Both the position numbers and the translations under genes were made by a program. A model generated the notes under the pieces. That model did not search any database, had not been told where the DNA came from, and saw nothing but the letters and a program-made list of their open reading frames with translations. From Armatimonadota bacterium (lineage in GTDB: Bacteria > Sysuimicrobiota > Sysuimicrobiia > Sysuimicrobiales > Humicultoraceae): a stretch of DNA of 58,214 nucleotides. Shown here one piece after another: positions 46,258-55,043 of this stretch (positions are counted from its first letter, which is position 1; every line of letters starts with the position of its first letter). The DNA lies in NCBI GenBank assembly GCA_031459715.1, contig JAVKIA010000016.1:1-58214 (forward strand). Direction: 5' to 3'.

Positions 46258-47361
46258 ATGCGCCGCACCGGCACCGCCACCCTTCCCCTTCACGGCGGGC
46301 GGGCTCCGCGCTGGCTGTTTGCCCGCATGGTGCGGCTGGCGCGGGCCGTGGTGGAGGCGCTGGTGGAGGACGCCGGCCCCGCGGGTGTCCTGCGCCGCCT
46401 GGCAGACCCCTTCTGGTTCCAGGCCTTCGGCTGCCTGCTGGGATTCGACTGGCACAGCAGTGGGGTGACCACCACGGTCTGCGGCGCCCTCAAAGAAGGG
46501 CTGAAGGGCACCGAAGGGACGCTGGGCCTCCTGGTGGCCGGAGGGAAGGGGGCTGCCTCCCGGCACACGCCTTGGGAGCTGTCCGCCTACGGAGAGCGGT
46601 TCGGGCTGGACCCAGCTCCCCTGGTCTACGCCAGCCGCCTGGCAGCCAAAGTGGATAACAACGCCCTGCAGGACGGTTACCAGCTCTACCACCACACCTT
46701 CTTCCTCACCCGGGAGGGCGCCTGGGGGGTGGTCCAGCAGGGAATGCGGCCGGCCGATCGGACGGCCAGGCGGTACCACTGGCTGGGTGAGGCGGTGCAG
46801 AGCTTCGTCTGCGAGCCTCACGCCGCCATTTGCTGCGACCACACCGGTCCGGTGCTGAACCTGGTGGCGGCTGAAAGCGCAGCCGCCCGCAGTGCTATCA
46901 CCACCCTGGCCAGCGAGCCGCCACAGCGCCTGCTGGCCGAGCTGGCCCGCATCCGTTCGCCGGCCGCAGAGCTCCCAACGCCCGACCTGCGGCTGCCCGT
47001 ACATCACGCCGTGGAGTGGACGGACATCCACCCGGAACGCCTGGCCGGTGCTCTGCTGCGTACCTACCAGGCTCAGGCCTCAACATTTGAAGCCCTGCTG
47101 GGCCTGCCCGGGGTGGGTGCCCGCACGCTTCGGGCGCTGGCCCTCCTCTCGGAGGTGCTGGCCGGCGCTCCACCCTCCTGGCGCGATCCGGCCCGGTTCG
47201 CTTTCGCCCACGGGGGCAAAGACGGCCATCCCTTCCCCGTAGACCGGACCACCTACGATCGGACCATCGCCCTTCTGGAAGATGCCGTCCGCCGGGCCCG
47301 CCTGGGGGAGCCGGAACGGCTGGGGGCCATCCGCCGCCTGCACACGCTGGGCGCGGCCTAG
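46258..47361 (+). CDS. DUF763 domain protein with C-terminal helix-hairpin-helix
   Basis: 367-residue protein found mainly in archaea and thermophilic bacteria. It opens with RRTGTATLPLHGGRAPRWLF and contains LADPFWFQAFGCLLGFDWHS, SGVTTTVCGALKEGLKG and KVDNNALQDGYQLYHHTF, all DUF763 hallmarks. Near residues 278-295 LLGLPGVGARTLRALALLSE is a helix-hairpin-helix DNA-binding motif, so a DNA-repair or nucleic-acid role is plausible but not shown. No clear promoter in the 47-bp upstream gap. Confidence 0.9.
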   Translation: MRRTGTATLPLHGGRAPRWLFARMVRLARAVVEALVEDAGPAGVLRRLADPFWFQAFGCLLGFDWHSSGVTTTVCGALKEGLKGTEGTLGLLVAGGKGAASRHTPWELSAYGERFGLDPAPLVYASRLAAKVDNNALQDGYQLYHHTFFLTREGAWGVVQQGMRPADRTARRYHWLGEAVQSFVCEPHAAICCDHTGPVLNLVAAESAAARSAITTLASEPPQRLLAELARIRSPAAELPTPDLRLPVHHAVEWTDIHPERLAGALLRTYQAQASTFEALLGLPGVGARTLRALALLSEVLAGAPPSWRDPARFAFAHGGKDGHPFPVDRTTYDRTIALLEDAVRRARLGEPERLGAIRRLHTLGAA

Positions 47362-47415
47362 AACGTGTCCGGAAACTCTCAAGCGGTGTGGCCTCCAGCA
47401 GCCTAGCCGAGTCAG

Positions 47416-47877
47416 ATGCGCCTGGTCGTGCAGCGGGTGCGGCAGGCGGCGGTGCGCCTGGAGGGAGAGGTGGCCGCCAGCATCGGTCCAGGGCTGGTGG
47501 TCCTGGTAGGGGTGCGGGCTACCGACACGCCGGCAGAGGCCCGCTGGCTGGCGGAGAAAGTGGCCAACCTGCGCATCTTCGGTGACGAGACCGGCAGGCT
47601 GAACCGGTCGGTGCTGGAGGTGGGGGGCGCGGTGCTCAGCGTCTCCCAGTTCACCCTCTACGGTGACATCTCCAGGGGCCGTCGGCCGTCCTTCGTGGAG
47701 GCCGCCGCCAGCCCCCAGGCGGAGGCGGTCTACGAGGCCTTCAACCAGGCGCTGCGCGCGCTGGGGGTGCCGGTGGCCACAGGCCGATTTGGCGCTGTCA
47801 TGCTGGTGGAAATCCACAATGACGGTCCGGTGACCATCCTCCTGGAGCGCGAGCGCATGCAGGGGATCGGCCGCTGA
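47416..47877 (+). CDS. dtd: D-aminoacyl-tRNA deacylase
   Basis: 153-residue proofreading enzyme that removes D-amino acids and glycine from mischarged tRNA. The two cross-subunit motifs are intact: [10 protein letters not shown] (SQ motif) and [11 protein letters not shown] (NxxP, ending at the C-terminus). [17 protein letters not shown] is also typical. It ends 3 bp from the convergent nucleotidyltransferase gene with no terminator between. Confidence 0.96.
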   Translation: MRLVVQRVRQAAVRLEGEVAASIGPGLVVLVGVRATDTPAEARWLAEKVANLRIFGDETGRLNRSVLEVGGAVLSVSQFTLYGDISRGRRPSFVEAAASPQAEAVYEAFNQALRALGVPVATGRFGAVMLVEIHNDGPVTILLERERMQGIGR

Positions 47878-47880
47878 CGG

Positions 47881-48582
47881 TCAGGGGCGGAGAAAGGGGT
47901 TCTCCTGCAGGGCCCTGGCCACCTCGGCCAGGTCCTTCACCGTGTCTACCCCGCGCCAGAACGCCCGTGAGCGGTAGGCCCCAAGACGTCCCTCGGCGGC
48001 CAGGCGGGGGAAAGTGGTGTCCTCATGGTCGCCGCGTTCCGGCAGCAGGGGTACTACCTCGGGGGAGAAGAGGTAGATCCCGGCGTTGATCCAGTAGGGG
48101 AGCTCGGGTTTCTCCCGAAACCCCACCACCCGGTTGCGGGCGTCCACGTCCACGATCCCGTACGGGCTGCGGAATGGCGTGACCACCACTGTGGCGGGGA
48201 CACCGTGGCTGCGGTGCTGGTCCAGCGCCGGGGCCAGAGGCAGGTCGGTGATGACATCCCCGTTGGTGGCCAGCCACGGAGCGGTAGCCGCCGGCAAGGT
48301 GCGCATGGCCTGCTTCAGGGCTCCCCCGCGCCCCAGAGGCTCTTCTTCCACGGAGTAGGCGATGCGCAGGTCCCAGGCGGCGCCGTCGCCGAAGAAGTTG
48401 ACGATCACCTCGTGGCGGTACCCGCAGGCGATGACCACGTCGGTCACGCCCTGGCCGCGCAACCAGCGGAGCTGGTATGCCAGCAGCGGAGCGCCGTGCA
48501 CCTCCACCATGGCTTTGGGTCGGTCGGCGGTGAAGGGGCGCAGCCGCTCGCCGCGTCCACCTGCCAGGATAACGGCCTGCAT
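47881..48582 (-). CDS. nucleotidyltransferase family protein (sugar-1-phosphate NTP transferase)
   Basis: 233-residue single-domain NDP-sugar synthase-like enzyme. QAVILAGGRGERLRPFTADRP is the nucleotide-binding signature, KAMVEVHGAPLL follows, and TNGDVITDLPL holds the metal aspartate. REKPELPYWINAGIYLFSPE is the sugar-site block. It lacks the left-handed helix domain of longer members, so it is like RmlA/Hddc short forms. ATG at 48582 is at the family N-terminus. It could serve the same surface-glycan pathway as the genes at the window start, by inference. Confidence 0.9.
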   Translation of the reverse strand: MQAVILAGGRGERLRPFTADRPKAMVEVHGAPLLAYQLRWLRGQGVTDVVIACGYRHEVIVNFFGDGAAWDLRIAYSVEEEPLGRGGALKQAMRTLPAATAPWLATNGDVITDLPLAPALDQHRSHGVPATVVVTPFRSPYGIVDVDARNRVVGFREKPELPYWINAGIYLFSPEVVPLLPERGDHEDTTFPRLAAEGRLGAYRSRAFWRGVDTVKDLAEVARALQENPFLRP

Positions 48583-48701
48583 CCCGAAGAGGTGTATTCC
48601 CGCCGGGGGCGGACCTCTCCTGGCTCCCCGTCCCGCGGGCTGGGCCACCCCCGCCCTTCCGCCTCCTCGGGGCTCCCGGCCTTGCCAGCCTGCACCCTGC
48701 C

Positions 48702-48731
48702 TTGACCCCCGGTCGCGCGGACACCTAGAAT
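48702..48731 (+). promoter_or_regulatory. hisS-aspS promoter
   Basis: TTGACC (48702-48707), 18-nt spacer, TAGAAT (48726-48731). Transcription would start near 48738, immediately before the T-box Stem I. Confidence 0.75.
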
Positions 48732-48739
48732 GAGAGCAC

Positions 48740-48985
48740 GCGCGATGACGGGCAGGAGTAGGAGGCGACCCTTCTAGAGAGGAGGCGCCCGGCCGCAGGG
48801 CCGCGGTGGAGAGCGTCTCCAGGTTCTCGCCTCCGAAGACAGCCCGGAGCTGTGGCCGCACCACGCGGCCACCGCAGGTCCGCTCCGTTACGGCGGTACG
48901 AGGGCCGCCGCGCCGGGGGCGCGGCGGAAGCAGGGTGGCACCACGGGTTCACGCTCCCGTCCCTGAGCGGACGGGAGCGTGTTCG
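48740..48985 (+). ncRNA. T-box leader with Asp (GAC) specifier, controlling hisS-aspS
   Basis: Stem I pairs CGGGC (48749-48753) with GCCCG (48842-48846) and GGAGGCGA (48761-48768) with TCGCCTCC (48827-48834). The internal loop between them has AGGAGTA on the 5' side and GAA-GAC-A on the 3' side, which places the specifier at GAC (48838-48840), an aspartate codon. AGAGAGG at 48776-48782 fits the distal AG bulge. The T-box AGGGTGGCACCACGGG is at 48932-48947. A perfect 12-bp terminator stem ACGCTCCCGTCC/GGACGGGAGCGT (48951-48980) follows. Uncharged tRNA-Asp should prevent termination. The terminator is followed by GTTCGCTTGT, a poor U-tract. Confidence 0.93.
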
Positions 48986-49018
48986 CTTGTCGGGCGGCGC
49001 GGAGCGCTGGAGGAGGAG

Positions 49019-50293
49019 ATGCGGTACCAGGTCCCCCGAGGCATGCGGGACATCCTGCCCGAGGAGGTCGGGCGCTGGCAGGCGCTGGAGCAGCGCGTGC
49101 GGCAGACGGCGGAGCGCTTCGGCTTCCGGGAGATCCGCACGCCCGCGGTGGAGCACACCGAGGTCTTTGCCCGCACCGTGGGCGAGGAGTCCGACATGGT
49201 GCAGAAAGAGATGTATACCTTCACCGACCGCGGGGGCCGCAGCCTGACGCTGCGCCCGGAGGGAACGGCGGCCGTGGTGCGCGCCTACCTGGGACACGGT
49301 GGGCCCTCCTGGCCGCAGCCAGTGAAGCTCTACTACGTCGCCCCCATGTTCCGGTACGACCGCCCCCAGCTGGGGCGCTACCGGCAGCACGTCCAGTTCG
49401 GCGCAGAGATCATCGGCGTCCCCGGGCCGGAGGCAGACGCGGAGGTAATCAGCCTGCCGGTGCGGTTGCTGCAGAGCCTGGGCCTGACGCAGGTGGAGGT
49501 GCGCCTGAACAGCGTCGGTGACCCCGTCTGCCGTCCCCGGTACCTGGAGGCCCTTCGCCAGTACTTTGGTCGGTACGCCCGGGCCCTGTGCGCCGACTGC
49601 CAGCGGAGGCTGCAGACCAACCCCCTGCGCATCCTGGACTGCAAGGAGGCAGGCTGCCGTCGGATCACCGCGGAGGCCCCGCCCATTTACGGATATCTGG
49701 ATGCCGCCTGCCGCGAGCACTTTGAAGGGGTGCAGGCGCACTTTCAGGCCCTGGAGATCCCCTACGTCCTGGATCCGTTCATCGTCCGCGGACTGGACTA
49801 CTACACGCGCACCGCGGTGGAGGTCTTCTCCGGCAGGCTGGGCGCTCAGAACGCCATGTTCGGCGGGGGGCGCTATGACGGCCTGGCCCAGCAGCTCGGC
49901 GGCCCGCCCACCCCGGGGGTGGGCTTCGGCCTGGGGCTGGAGCGGTTGCTCCTGGTGCTGGAGCAGGAGGGGCTGCCCATCCCCACGGCGGAGACCCCTC
50001 CTGCGGTATTCGTGGTGGCGGTGGGGGAGGCCGCGCGGCGGGAGGCCATCCGCGTGGTGGATCGGCTGCGGCGGGCGGGGATCGCCGCCGACAGGGACCT
50101 GCTCAACCGCGCGGTGCGGGCGCAGATGCGCCACGCCGACCGGCTGGGCGCCCGCGTGGCCCTGATTCTGGGAGACTCTGAGCTGGCCAGCGGGGAAGTG
50201 ACGCTGCGCGTGCTGGCTGCGGGCAGCGAGCGGCGGGTACCGCTGGGCGAGGTCGTCTCTGCCGTCTCGGCCACCATGGGCGAGGGGAGGTGA
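49019..50293 (+). CDS. hisS: histidyl-tRNA synthetase
   Basis: 424-residue class II synthetase. Motif 1 lies in FGFREIRTPAVEHTEVF, motif 2 in RYDRPQLGRYRQHVQFGAEI, LDPFIVRGLDYYTRTAVEVF is the HisA histidine-binding motif, and GVGFGLGLERLLLVLE is motif 3. A C-terminal anticodon-binding domain starts near residue 330. ATG at 49019 with GGAGGAGG upstream. Regulated by the preceding T-box together with aspS. Confidence 0.96.
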   Translation: MRYQVPRGMRDILPEEVGRWQALEQRVRQTAERFGFREIRTPAVEHTEVFARTVGEESDMVQKEMYTFTDRGGRSLTLRPEGTAAVVRAYLGHGGPSWPQPVKLYYVAPMFRYDRPQLGRYRQHVQFGAEIIGVPGPEADAEVISLPVRLLQSLGLTQVEVRLNSVGDPVCRPRYLEALRQYFGRYARALCADCQRRLQTNPLRILDCKEAGCRRITAEAPPIYGYLDAACREHFEGVQAHFQALEIPYVLDPFIVRGLDYYTRTAVEVFSGRLGAQNAMFGGGRYDGLAQQLGGPPTPGVGFGLGLERLLLVLEQEGLPIPTAETPPAVFVVAVGEAARREAIRVVDRLRRAGIAADRDLLNRAVRAQMRHADRLGARVALILGDSELASGEVTLRVLAAGSERRVPLGEVVSAVSATMGEGR

Positions 50294-50300
50294 CGGGAGA

Positions 50301-52109
50301 GTGGACGGCCTGATGCGCACTGATCACTGCGGCAGCCTGCGCCCGGCCGATGCCGGCCGTCGCGTCCGGTTGGCCGGCTGGGTGCACCGCCGGCGCGACC
50401 TGGGCGGGGTGATCTTCCTGGACCTGCGGGACCGGGAGGGACTGGTCCAGGTGGTGGTCCAGCCGCAGGCAGCCGAGGCCTACCGGGAGGCCGGAGAGGT
50501 GCGCCTGGAGTACGTGGTCCTGGTCGAGGGGGAGGTGCGGGCCCGGCCGCCGGGTACGGAAAACCCGCGCCTGGCCACGGGGGCGGTGGAGGTGCGGGCC
50601 GACAGGGTGATCACCCTGGCCCGAGCGGAGACGCCGCCATTTCCCCTGAACGAGGAGCATCCGGTGGACGAGAGCGTCCGCCTGCGCTACCGCTACCTGG
50701 ACCTGCGCCGGCCCCGGATGACCCGTAACCTCGTCCTTCGACACCGGATGGCGCAGGCCATCCGCCGCGCGCTGGACGCCAGGGGATTCGTGGAGGTAGA
50801 GACGCCCATGCTGATCAGGTCCACACCTGAGGGGGCGCGCGACTTCCTGGTGCCCAGCCGCCTGCAGCCCGGCCGCTTCTACGTCCTGCCCCAGTCGCCG
50901 CAACTGTTCAAGCAGATTCTGATGGTGGCGGGACTGGACCGCTACTACCAGATCGTCCGCTGCTTCCGCGACGAGGACCTCCGCGCCGACCGCCAGCCGG
51001 AGTTCACCCAGGTGGACCTGGAGATGTCCTTCGCCGACGAGAGCGCCGTGCTGGAGGTGACCGAGGCCGTTCTGGCTGAGGCGATCGAGGAGGCCACGGG
51101 GATCTCCGTGCCGCGGCCATTTCCCCGCCTGACCTACGCCGAGGCCATGCTGCGTTATGGGACAGACAAACCCGACCTGCGCTTCGGCCTGGCCATCAGC
51201 GATCTCTCCGATCTGTTCACGGCCGCAGGGCCCGCCTTCCTGCGGGAGGCGGTCGCCGCCGGGGGGGTCGTCCGCGGCCTGGCGGTTCCCGGTGGAGCGA
51301 ACCTCCCCCGGCGACAGGAGGAAGCCCTGGCGGAGGCGGCCAGGGCTGCTGGAGGCACCGGGCTGGCCACCCTGACCCTGGAAGGTGAGACCACGGGCGG
51401 TAGCCTCGGCTCCCGGTTGCCGGCAGCCCTCGCCGCCCGCCTGGCCGAGCGGTTGGGGGCAGGCGGCGGCGACCTGATGCTCTTCACCTGGGGCCCGGCC
51501 CAGATGGTAGCGGCGGCCCTGGGGAGGGTGCGGCAGATGGCAGCGCAGGCCGCCGGGCTGGTGCCGGCTGGGACCTACCACTTCTGCTGGGTGACGGAAT
51601 TTCCCCTGCTGGAACCCAGCGAGGAGGAGGGCCGGCTGGTCGCTGTCCACCACCCGTTCACGGCACCGCTGGAGGCCGACCGGCCGTTGCTGGCCAGCAA
51701 CCCGCTGGCGGTGCGGGCGCGTGCCTACGACCTGATCCTGAATGGGGTGGAGCTGGGGGGTGGGAGCATCCGTATCGCAGACCACGCGCTGCAGCGAGAG
51801 GTGTTCGGCGTCATCGGGCTGAGCGAGGAAGAAGCTCAGGAGCGGTTCGGCTTCCTCCTGGAGGCCCTGCGCTATGGTGCTCCACCGCACGGGGGCATCG
51901 CCCTGGGCTTCGACCGCCTGGTGATGCTCCTGGCGGGGGAGGAGACCATCCGGGAGGTCATCGCCTTTCCCAAGACGACGGCCGGCACTGACCTGATGAC
52001 CGGAGCGCCATCCCGGATCGATCCCCGGCAGCTGCGGGAGGTCCACATCGCCATCCTTGAGGAAGAGGAGGCTGCAGGTGCCGCTCCGCCGCCGCATCGG
52101 GCAGGGTAA
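50301..52109 (+). CDS. aspS: aspartyl-tRNA synthetase (bacterial type)
   Basis: 602-residue class II synthetase with an N-terminal OB anticodon domain (LAGWVHRRRDLGGVIFLDLRD), motif 2 RCFRDEDLRADRQPEFTQVD, the bacterial GAD insertion (about residues 310-420) and motif 3 GIALGFDRLVMLL. The GTG start lies 7 bp after hisS. The T-box specifier upstream reads Asp, so this gene is probably the main reason for that control. Whether it also makes Asp-tRNA-Asn cannot be judged securely here. Confidence 0.96.
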   Translation: MDGLMRTDHCGSLRPADAGRRVRLAGWVHRRRDLGGVIFLDLRDREGLVQVVVQPQAAEAYREAGEVRLEYVVLVEGEVRARPPGTENPRLATGAVEVRADRVITLARAETPPFPLNEEHPVDESVRLRYRYLDLRRPRMTRNLVLRHRMAQAIRRALDARGFVEVETPMLIRSTPEGARDFLVPSRLQPGRFYVLPQSPQLFKQILMVAGLDRYYQIVRCFRDEDLRADRQPEFTQVDLEMSFADESAVLEVTEAVLAEAIEEATGISVPRPFPRLTYAEAMLRYGTDKPDLRFGLAISDLSDLFTAAGPAFLREAVAAGGVVRGLAVPGGANLPRRQEEALAEAARAAGGTGLATLTLEGETTGGSLGSRLPAALAARLAERLGAGGGDLMLFTWGPAQMVAAALGRVRQMAAQAAGLVPAGTYHFCWVTEFPLLEPSEEEGRLVAVHHPFTAPLEADRPLLASNPLAVRARAYDLILNGVELGGGSIRIADHALQREVFGVIGLSEEEAQERFGFLLEALRYGAPPHGGIALGFDRLVMLLAGEETIREVIAFPKTTAGTDLMTGAPSRIDPRQLREVHIAILEEEEAAGAAPPPHRAG

Positions 52110-52183
52110 ATCCCCTAAGGGCGGCAAGCGCAGGAGGGGGATGGGCAGGGGGCCTGCGGGTCAAGAAACGGCCTGGGGATTCG

Positions 52184-52212
52184 TTGTCAGCCCGGACGGG
52201 GGCGTGTATGAT
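52184..52212 (+). promoter_or_regulatory. 6S RNA promoter
   Basis: TTGTCA (52184-52189), 17-nt spacer, TATGAT (52207-52212), a near-consensus sigma-70 promoter with start expected near 52219-52220, exactly at the 5' end of the 6S RNA fold. Confidence 0.8.
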
Positions 52213-52219
52213 GGGTATG

Positions 52220-52432
52220 AGCAGGGATCCCTGCCGTACGCGAGCGCGCCAGTAGTTCCGAGCCAACACTGTGTACACGGGAGCCCGGACGCTGGACGCG
52301 GATGACAGCCCCGGGGACCGGACCGGCGGTCCGGTCTCTGCCGGGAGTGTCAGAAACGGCCGGGAGGGCACCCACCTGTCGAGGACAGGTTCGGGAACTC
52401 CGGCGCCTTCGGTACGGCGGGGATTTGTCTAC
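52220..52432 (+). ncRNA. ssrS: 6S RNA
   Basis: About 210 nt, ends approximate. The closing helix pairs ATCCCTGCCGTAC (52227-52239) with GTACGGCGGGGAT (52412-52424) with one G-U. The 5' strand then reads CGCGAGCGCGCCAGTAG and CCGAGCC, closely like the E. coli 6S segment around the central bubble, and the overall shape is one long imperfect hairpin. Position supports it: Bacillus bsrA also lies between aspS and the yrvM-rarA region. 6S RNA binds housekeeping RNA polymerase and dampens transcription in stationary phase. No protein reading frame of merit is present. Confidence 0.85.
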
Positions 52433-52478
52433 CTGTGCGTCCATGCAGTGAAGCCATCGTTCCCTGCCTGAGGCCACC

Positions 52479-53816
52479 GTGAGCCTCTTCCTCCCCGACC
52501 GTCTTCCCGCCGATGCACCACTGGCGGCGCGTCTGCGACCGCGGACCCTGGAGGAGTTCGTGGGGCAGGAGCACATCGTGGGTCCGGGAACCTTCCTCCG
52601 CCGCGCCATCGAGACCGACGAGCTGGTGAGCCTGATCCTCTATGGTCCTCCGGGGACGGGGAAGACCTCCCTGGCGCACATCATTGCCCGGCTCACTCGC
52701 GCTCACTTCGAGCAGGTCAACGCGGTCACCGCGGGCGTGGCTGACCTGAAGCGCATCATTACCGAGGCCCTGGACCGCCGCGCCTACTACCGGACGCGGA
52801 CGATCCTCTTCATTGACGAGATCCACCGCTTCAACAAGGCGCAGCAGGACGTCCTGCTGCCGGCGGTGGAGGACGGGACGATCATCCTTATCGGGGCGAC
52901 CACCCAGAACCCTTTCTTCGAGGTTAACGCCACACTGGTCTCCCGCGCCCGCGTGCTTCAGCTGGAGCCACTGCGCGAGGAGGACCTGCGGGCGATCATA
53001 CAGCGCGCGCTGGCCGATCCCCGGGGATTGGGCGGGCAGCAGGTGGTGCTGGAGGATGACGCCCTGGCCCACCTGGTGCGCATCGCCAATGGGGACGCCC
53101 GGGTGGCGCTAAACATGCTGGAGGCGGCCGTGGCCATGGCTCCGGCGGAGGCCGGTGGGCCGCGCCGGGTCAACCTGGCGGTGGCGCGTGAGGCCAGCCA
53201 GCGGCGCGCCCTTCTCTATGACCGGGAGGGGGATGTCCACTACGACACCATCTCCGCCTTCATCAAGAGCCTGCGCGGCAGCGACCCCGACGCCGCCGTC
53301 TACTGGCTGGCCCGCATGCTCGCCGCCGGCGAAGATCCCCGCTTTATCGCCCGGCGGATGGTGGTGCACGCCGCCGAGGACGTGGGCATGGCCGATCCCA
53401 TGGCCCTGGTGGTGGCCACCGCTGCCGCGCAGGCGGTGGAGTTTGTGGGTCTGCCCGAGGCCCGCATCCCCATGGCCGAGGCGGCCATCTACATCGCCAC
53501 CGCCCCCAAGAGCAACTCGGTGGTGGCGGCCATCGGCGCGGCCATGCGGGACGTGGAGGAGGAGCGCGCCGACCCCGTGCCGCGCCACCTGCGGGATGCC
53601 AGCCACAGCCTGGCTGCCGCCCGCCTCGGCCACGGTGAGGGATACAAGTACGCCCACGACTACCCGGGGCACTTCACCGAGCAGCAGTACCTGCCTGACA
53701 ACCTGCGCGATCGCATCTACTACCAGCCGTCGACCTCCGGCCTGGAGAAGGAGATCCGCCGCCGCCTCCTGGCCTGGTGGAAGGGGATCAAGCGGTACGC
53801 TTTTTCCAGGTTGTAG
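52479..53816 (+). CDS. rarA: replication-associated recombination protein A (RarA/MgsA) AAA+ ATPase
   Basis: 445-residue clamp-loader-like ATPase working at stalled forks. It opens with [20 protein letters not shown]; Walker A is [16 protein letters not shown], Walker B is [16 protein letters not shown], sensor 1 is [13 protein letters not shown]. The C-terminal MgsA domain has [20 protein letters not shown] and [17 protein letters not shown] start, 47 bp after the 6S RNA. The order aspS-6S-rarA is shared with Bacillus apart from yrvM. Confidence 0.96.
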   Translation: MSLFLPDRLPADAPLAARLRPRTLEEFVGQEHIVGPGTFLRRAIETDELVSLILYGPPGTGKTSLAHIIARLTRAHFEQVNAVTAGVADLKRIITEALDRRAYYRTRTILFIDEIHRFNKAQQDVLLPAVEDGTIILIGATTQNPFFEVNATLVSRARVLQLEPLREEDLRAIIQRALADPRGLGGQQVVLEDDALAHLVRIANGDARVALNMLEAAVAMAPAEAGGPRRVNLAVAREASQRRALLYDREGDVHYDTISAFIKSLRGSDPDAAVYWLARMLAAGEDPRFIARRMVVHAAEDVGMADPMALVVATAAAQAVEFVGLPEARIPMAEAAIYIATAPKSNSVVAAIGAAMRDVEEERADPVPRHLRDASHSLAAARLGHGEGYKYAHDYPGHFTEQQYLPDNLRDRIYYQPSTSGLEKEIRRRLLAWWKGIKRYAFSRL

Positions 53817-53824
53817 GCCCTCCT

Positions 53825-53847
53825 GGCGCACTCCTGCGGGGTGCGCC
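53825..53847 (+). terminator. GC hairpin after rarA, possible terminator
   Basis: GGCGCAC (53825-53831) and GTGCGCC (53841-53847) form a 7-bp stem just after the rarA stop. No T run follows, so efficiency as an intrinsic terminator is uncertain. Confidence 0.4.
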
Positions 53848-53883
53848 CACTGCGGTGGCCCGGCCGCGGGACGGTAAGGAGGG

Positions 53884-53889
53884 TATAAT
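53884..53889 (+). promoter_or_regulatory. -10 element of mnmA (leaderless)
   Basis: Consensus TATAAT ending 8 nt before the mnmA ATG at 53898; no ribosome binding site fits between, so the transcript should start at or next to the ATG. Confidence 0.65.
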
Positions 53890-53897
53890 CAGACGGT

Positions 53898-55043
53898 ATG
53901 GCGCGTGTGGCCGTCGCCATGAGCGGCGGAGTGGACAGTGCGGTGGCAGCGGCCCTCCTGGTGGACCAGGGCCACGAGGTGGTGGGGCTTACCATGAACC
54001 TCTGGCCCCACTGGCTTCCCCCAACCGACGAGGGCTTTCGGACCTGTTGCGGCGCGGGGGCCATCGGGGACGCCCGGGCCGCGGCCCAGCGCCTGGGAAT
54101 CCGGCACTACGTCCTGAACCTGCGGGCGGAGTTTGAGCGGGCAGTGATCGAGACTTTCTGCGACGCCTACGCGCGGGGGCGAACCCCCAACCCCTGTATC
54201 GCCTGCAACCGGGCGGTGAAGTTCTCGCTGCTGCTGCGCAAGGTCCGGGCCATGGGGCTGGACTACCTGGCCACCGGTCACTACGCCCGGGTGCGCCGCG
54301 ACCCGCAAACCGGGCGCTACCTACTGCTGCGGGCCCGCGACGCCCAGAAAGACCAGTCTTACGTCCTCTACGCCCTGCAGCAGGGGCAGCTGCATCACCT
54401 GCTGTTCCCAGTGGGAGAGTTCGCCAAGCCCCAGGTCCGGGAGATGGCCCGCCGCCTGGGACTGCGCGTGGCAGACAAGCCGGACAGCCAGGAGATCTGC
54501 TTTGTCCCCCGCGGGCGCTACTGGGAGGTAGTGGCCCACCGCCGTCCCGAGGCGGCGCGCCCAGGCCCGATCCTGGACCGGCGAGGGCGGCAGCTGGGAA
54601 CCCACCCGGGCCTGGGGCGGTTCACCGTCGGGCAGCGCCGCGGCCTGGGGGTGGCCGCCGGCCGGCCGCTGTACGTGGTGGATATCGACCCGGTCCGCAA
54701 TGCCGTCGTCGTGGGGACGGAAGAGGAGCTGCTGGTGCGGGAGATCGTGGCGCGCGAGGTCAACTGGATCGGCGGGGAGGCGCCGCCCGGCCCCCTGCGG
54801 GTAACGGCGCGGGTGCGCCATGCGGGCCGGGAGGTGCCGGCGACGGCATGGGTGGACCGCACGGGCGTCCTGCGCGTCAGGTTCGACCAGCCTCAGCGGG
54901 CTGCCGCGCCGGGACAGGCGGTTACCCTCTACGCCGGAGAAGTGGTGCTGGGCGGGGGCGTCATCGAGTGCGTCCGGCCCGGCAATGGAGAGCCTGCCGC
55001 CTCTTCCGAGGCGGCACTGACGGAGGTGGCCGATGGTATCTGA
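53898..55043 (+). CDS. mnmA: tRNA-specific 2-thiouridylase
   Basis: 381-residue enzyme that thiolates U34 of Lys, Glu and Gln tRNAs using ATP and a sulfur carrier. The PP-loop is AMSGGVDSAVAAALL, catalytic cysteines are C100 in NPCIACNRAVKF and C201 in SQEICFV, and GRFTVGQRRGLG and VVDIDPVRNAVVVG are C-terminal hallmarks. The usual partner cysteine desulfurase is not adjacent. Overlaps the YtxH gene by 11 bp. Confidence 0.96.
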   Translation: MARVAVAMSGGVDSAVAAALLVDQGHEVVGLTMNLWPHWLPPTDEGFRTCCGAGAIGDARAAAQRLGIRHYVLNLRAEFERAVIETFCDAYARGRTPNPCIACNRAVKFSLLLRKVRAMGLDYLATGHYARVRRDPQTGRYLLLRARDAQKDQSYVLYALQQGQLHHLLFPVGEFAKPQVREMARRLGLRVADKPDSQEICFVPRGRYWEVVAHRRPEAARPGPILDRRGRQLGTHPGLGRFTVGQRRGLGVAAGRPLYVVDIDPVRNAVVVGTEEELLVREIVAREVNWIGGEAPPGPLRVTARVRHAGREVPATAWVDRTGVLRVRFDQPQRAAAPGQAVTLYAGEVVLGGGVIECVRPGNGEPAASSEAALTEVADGI

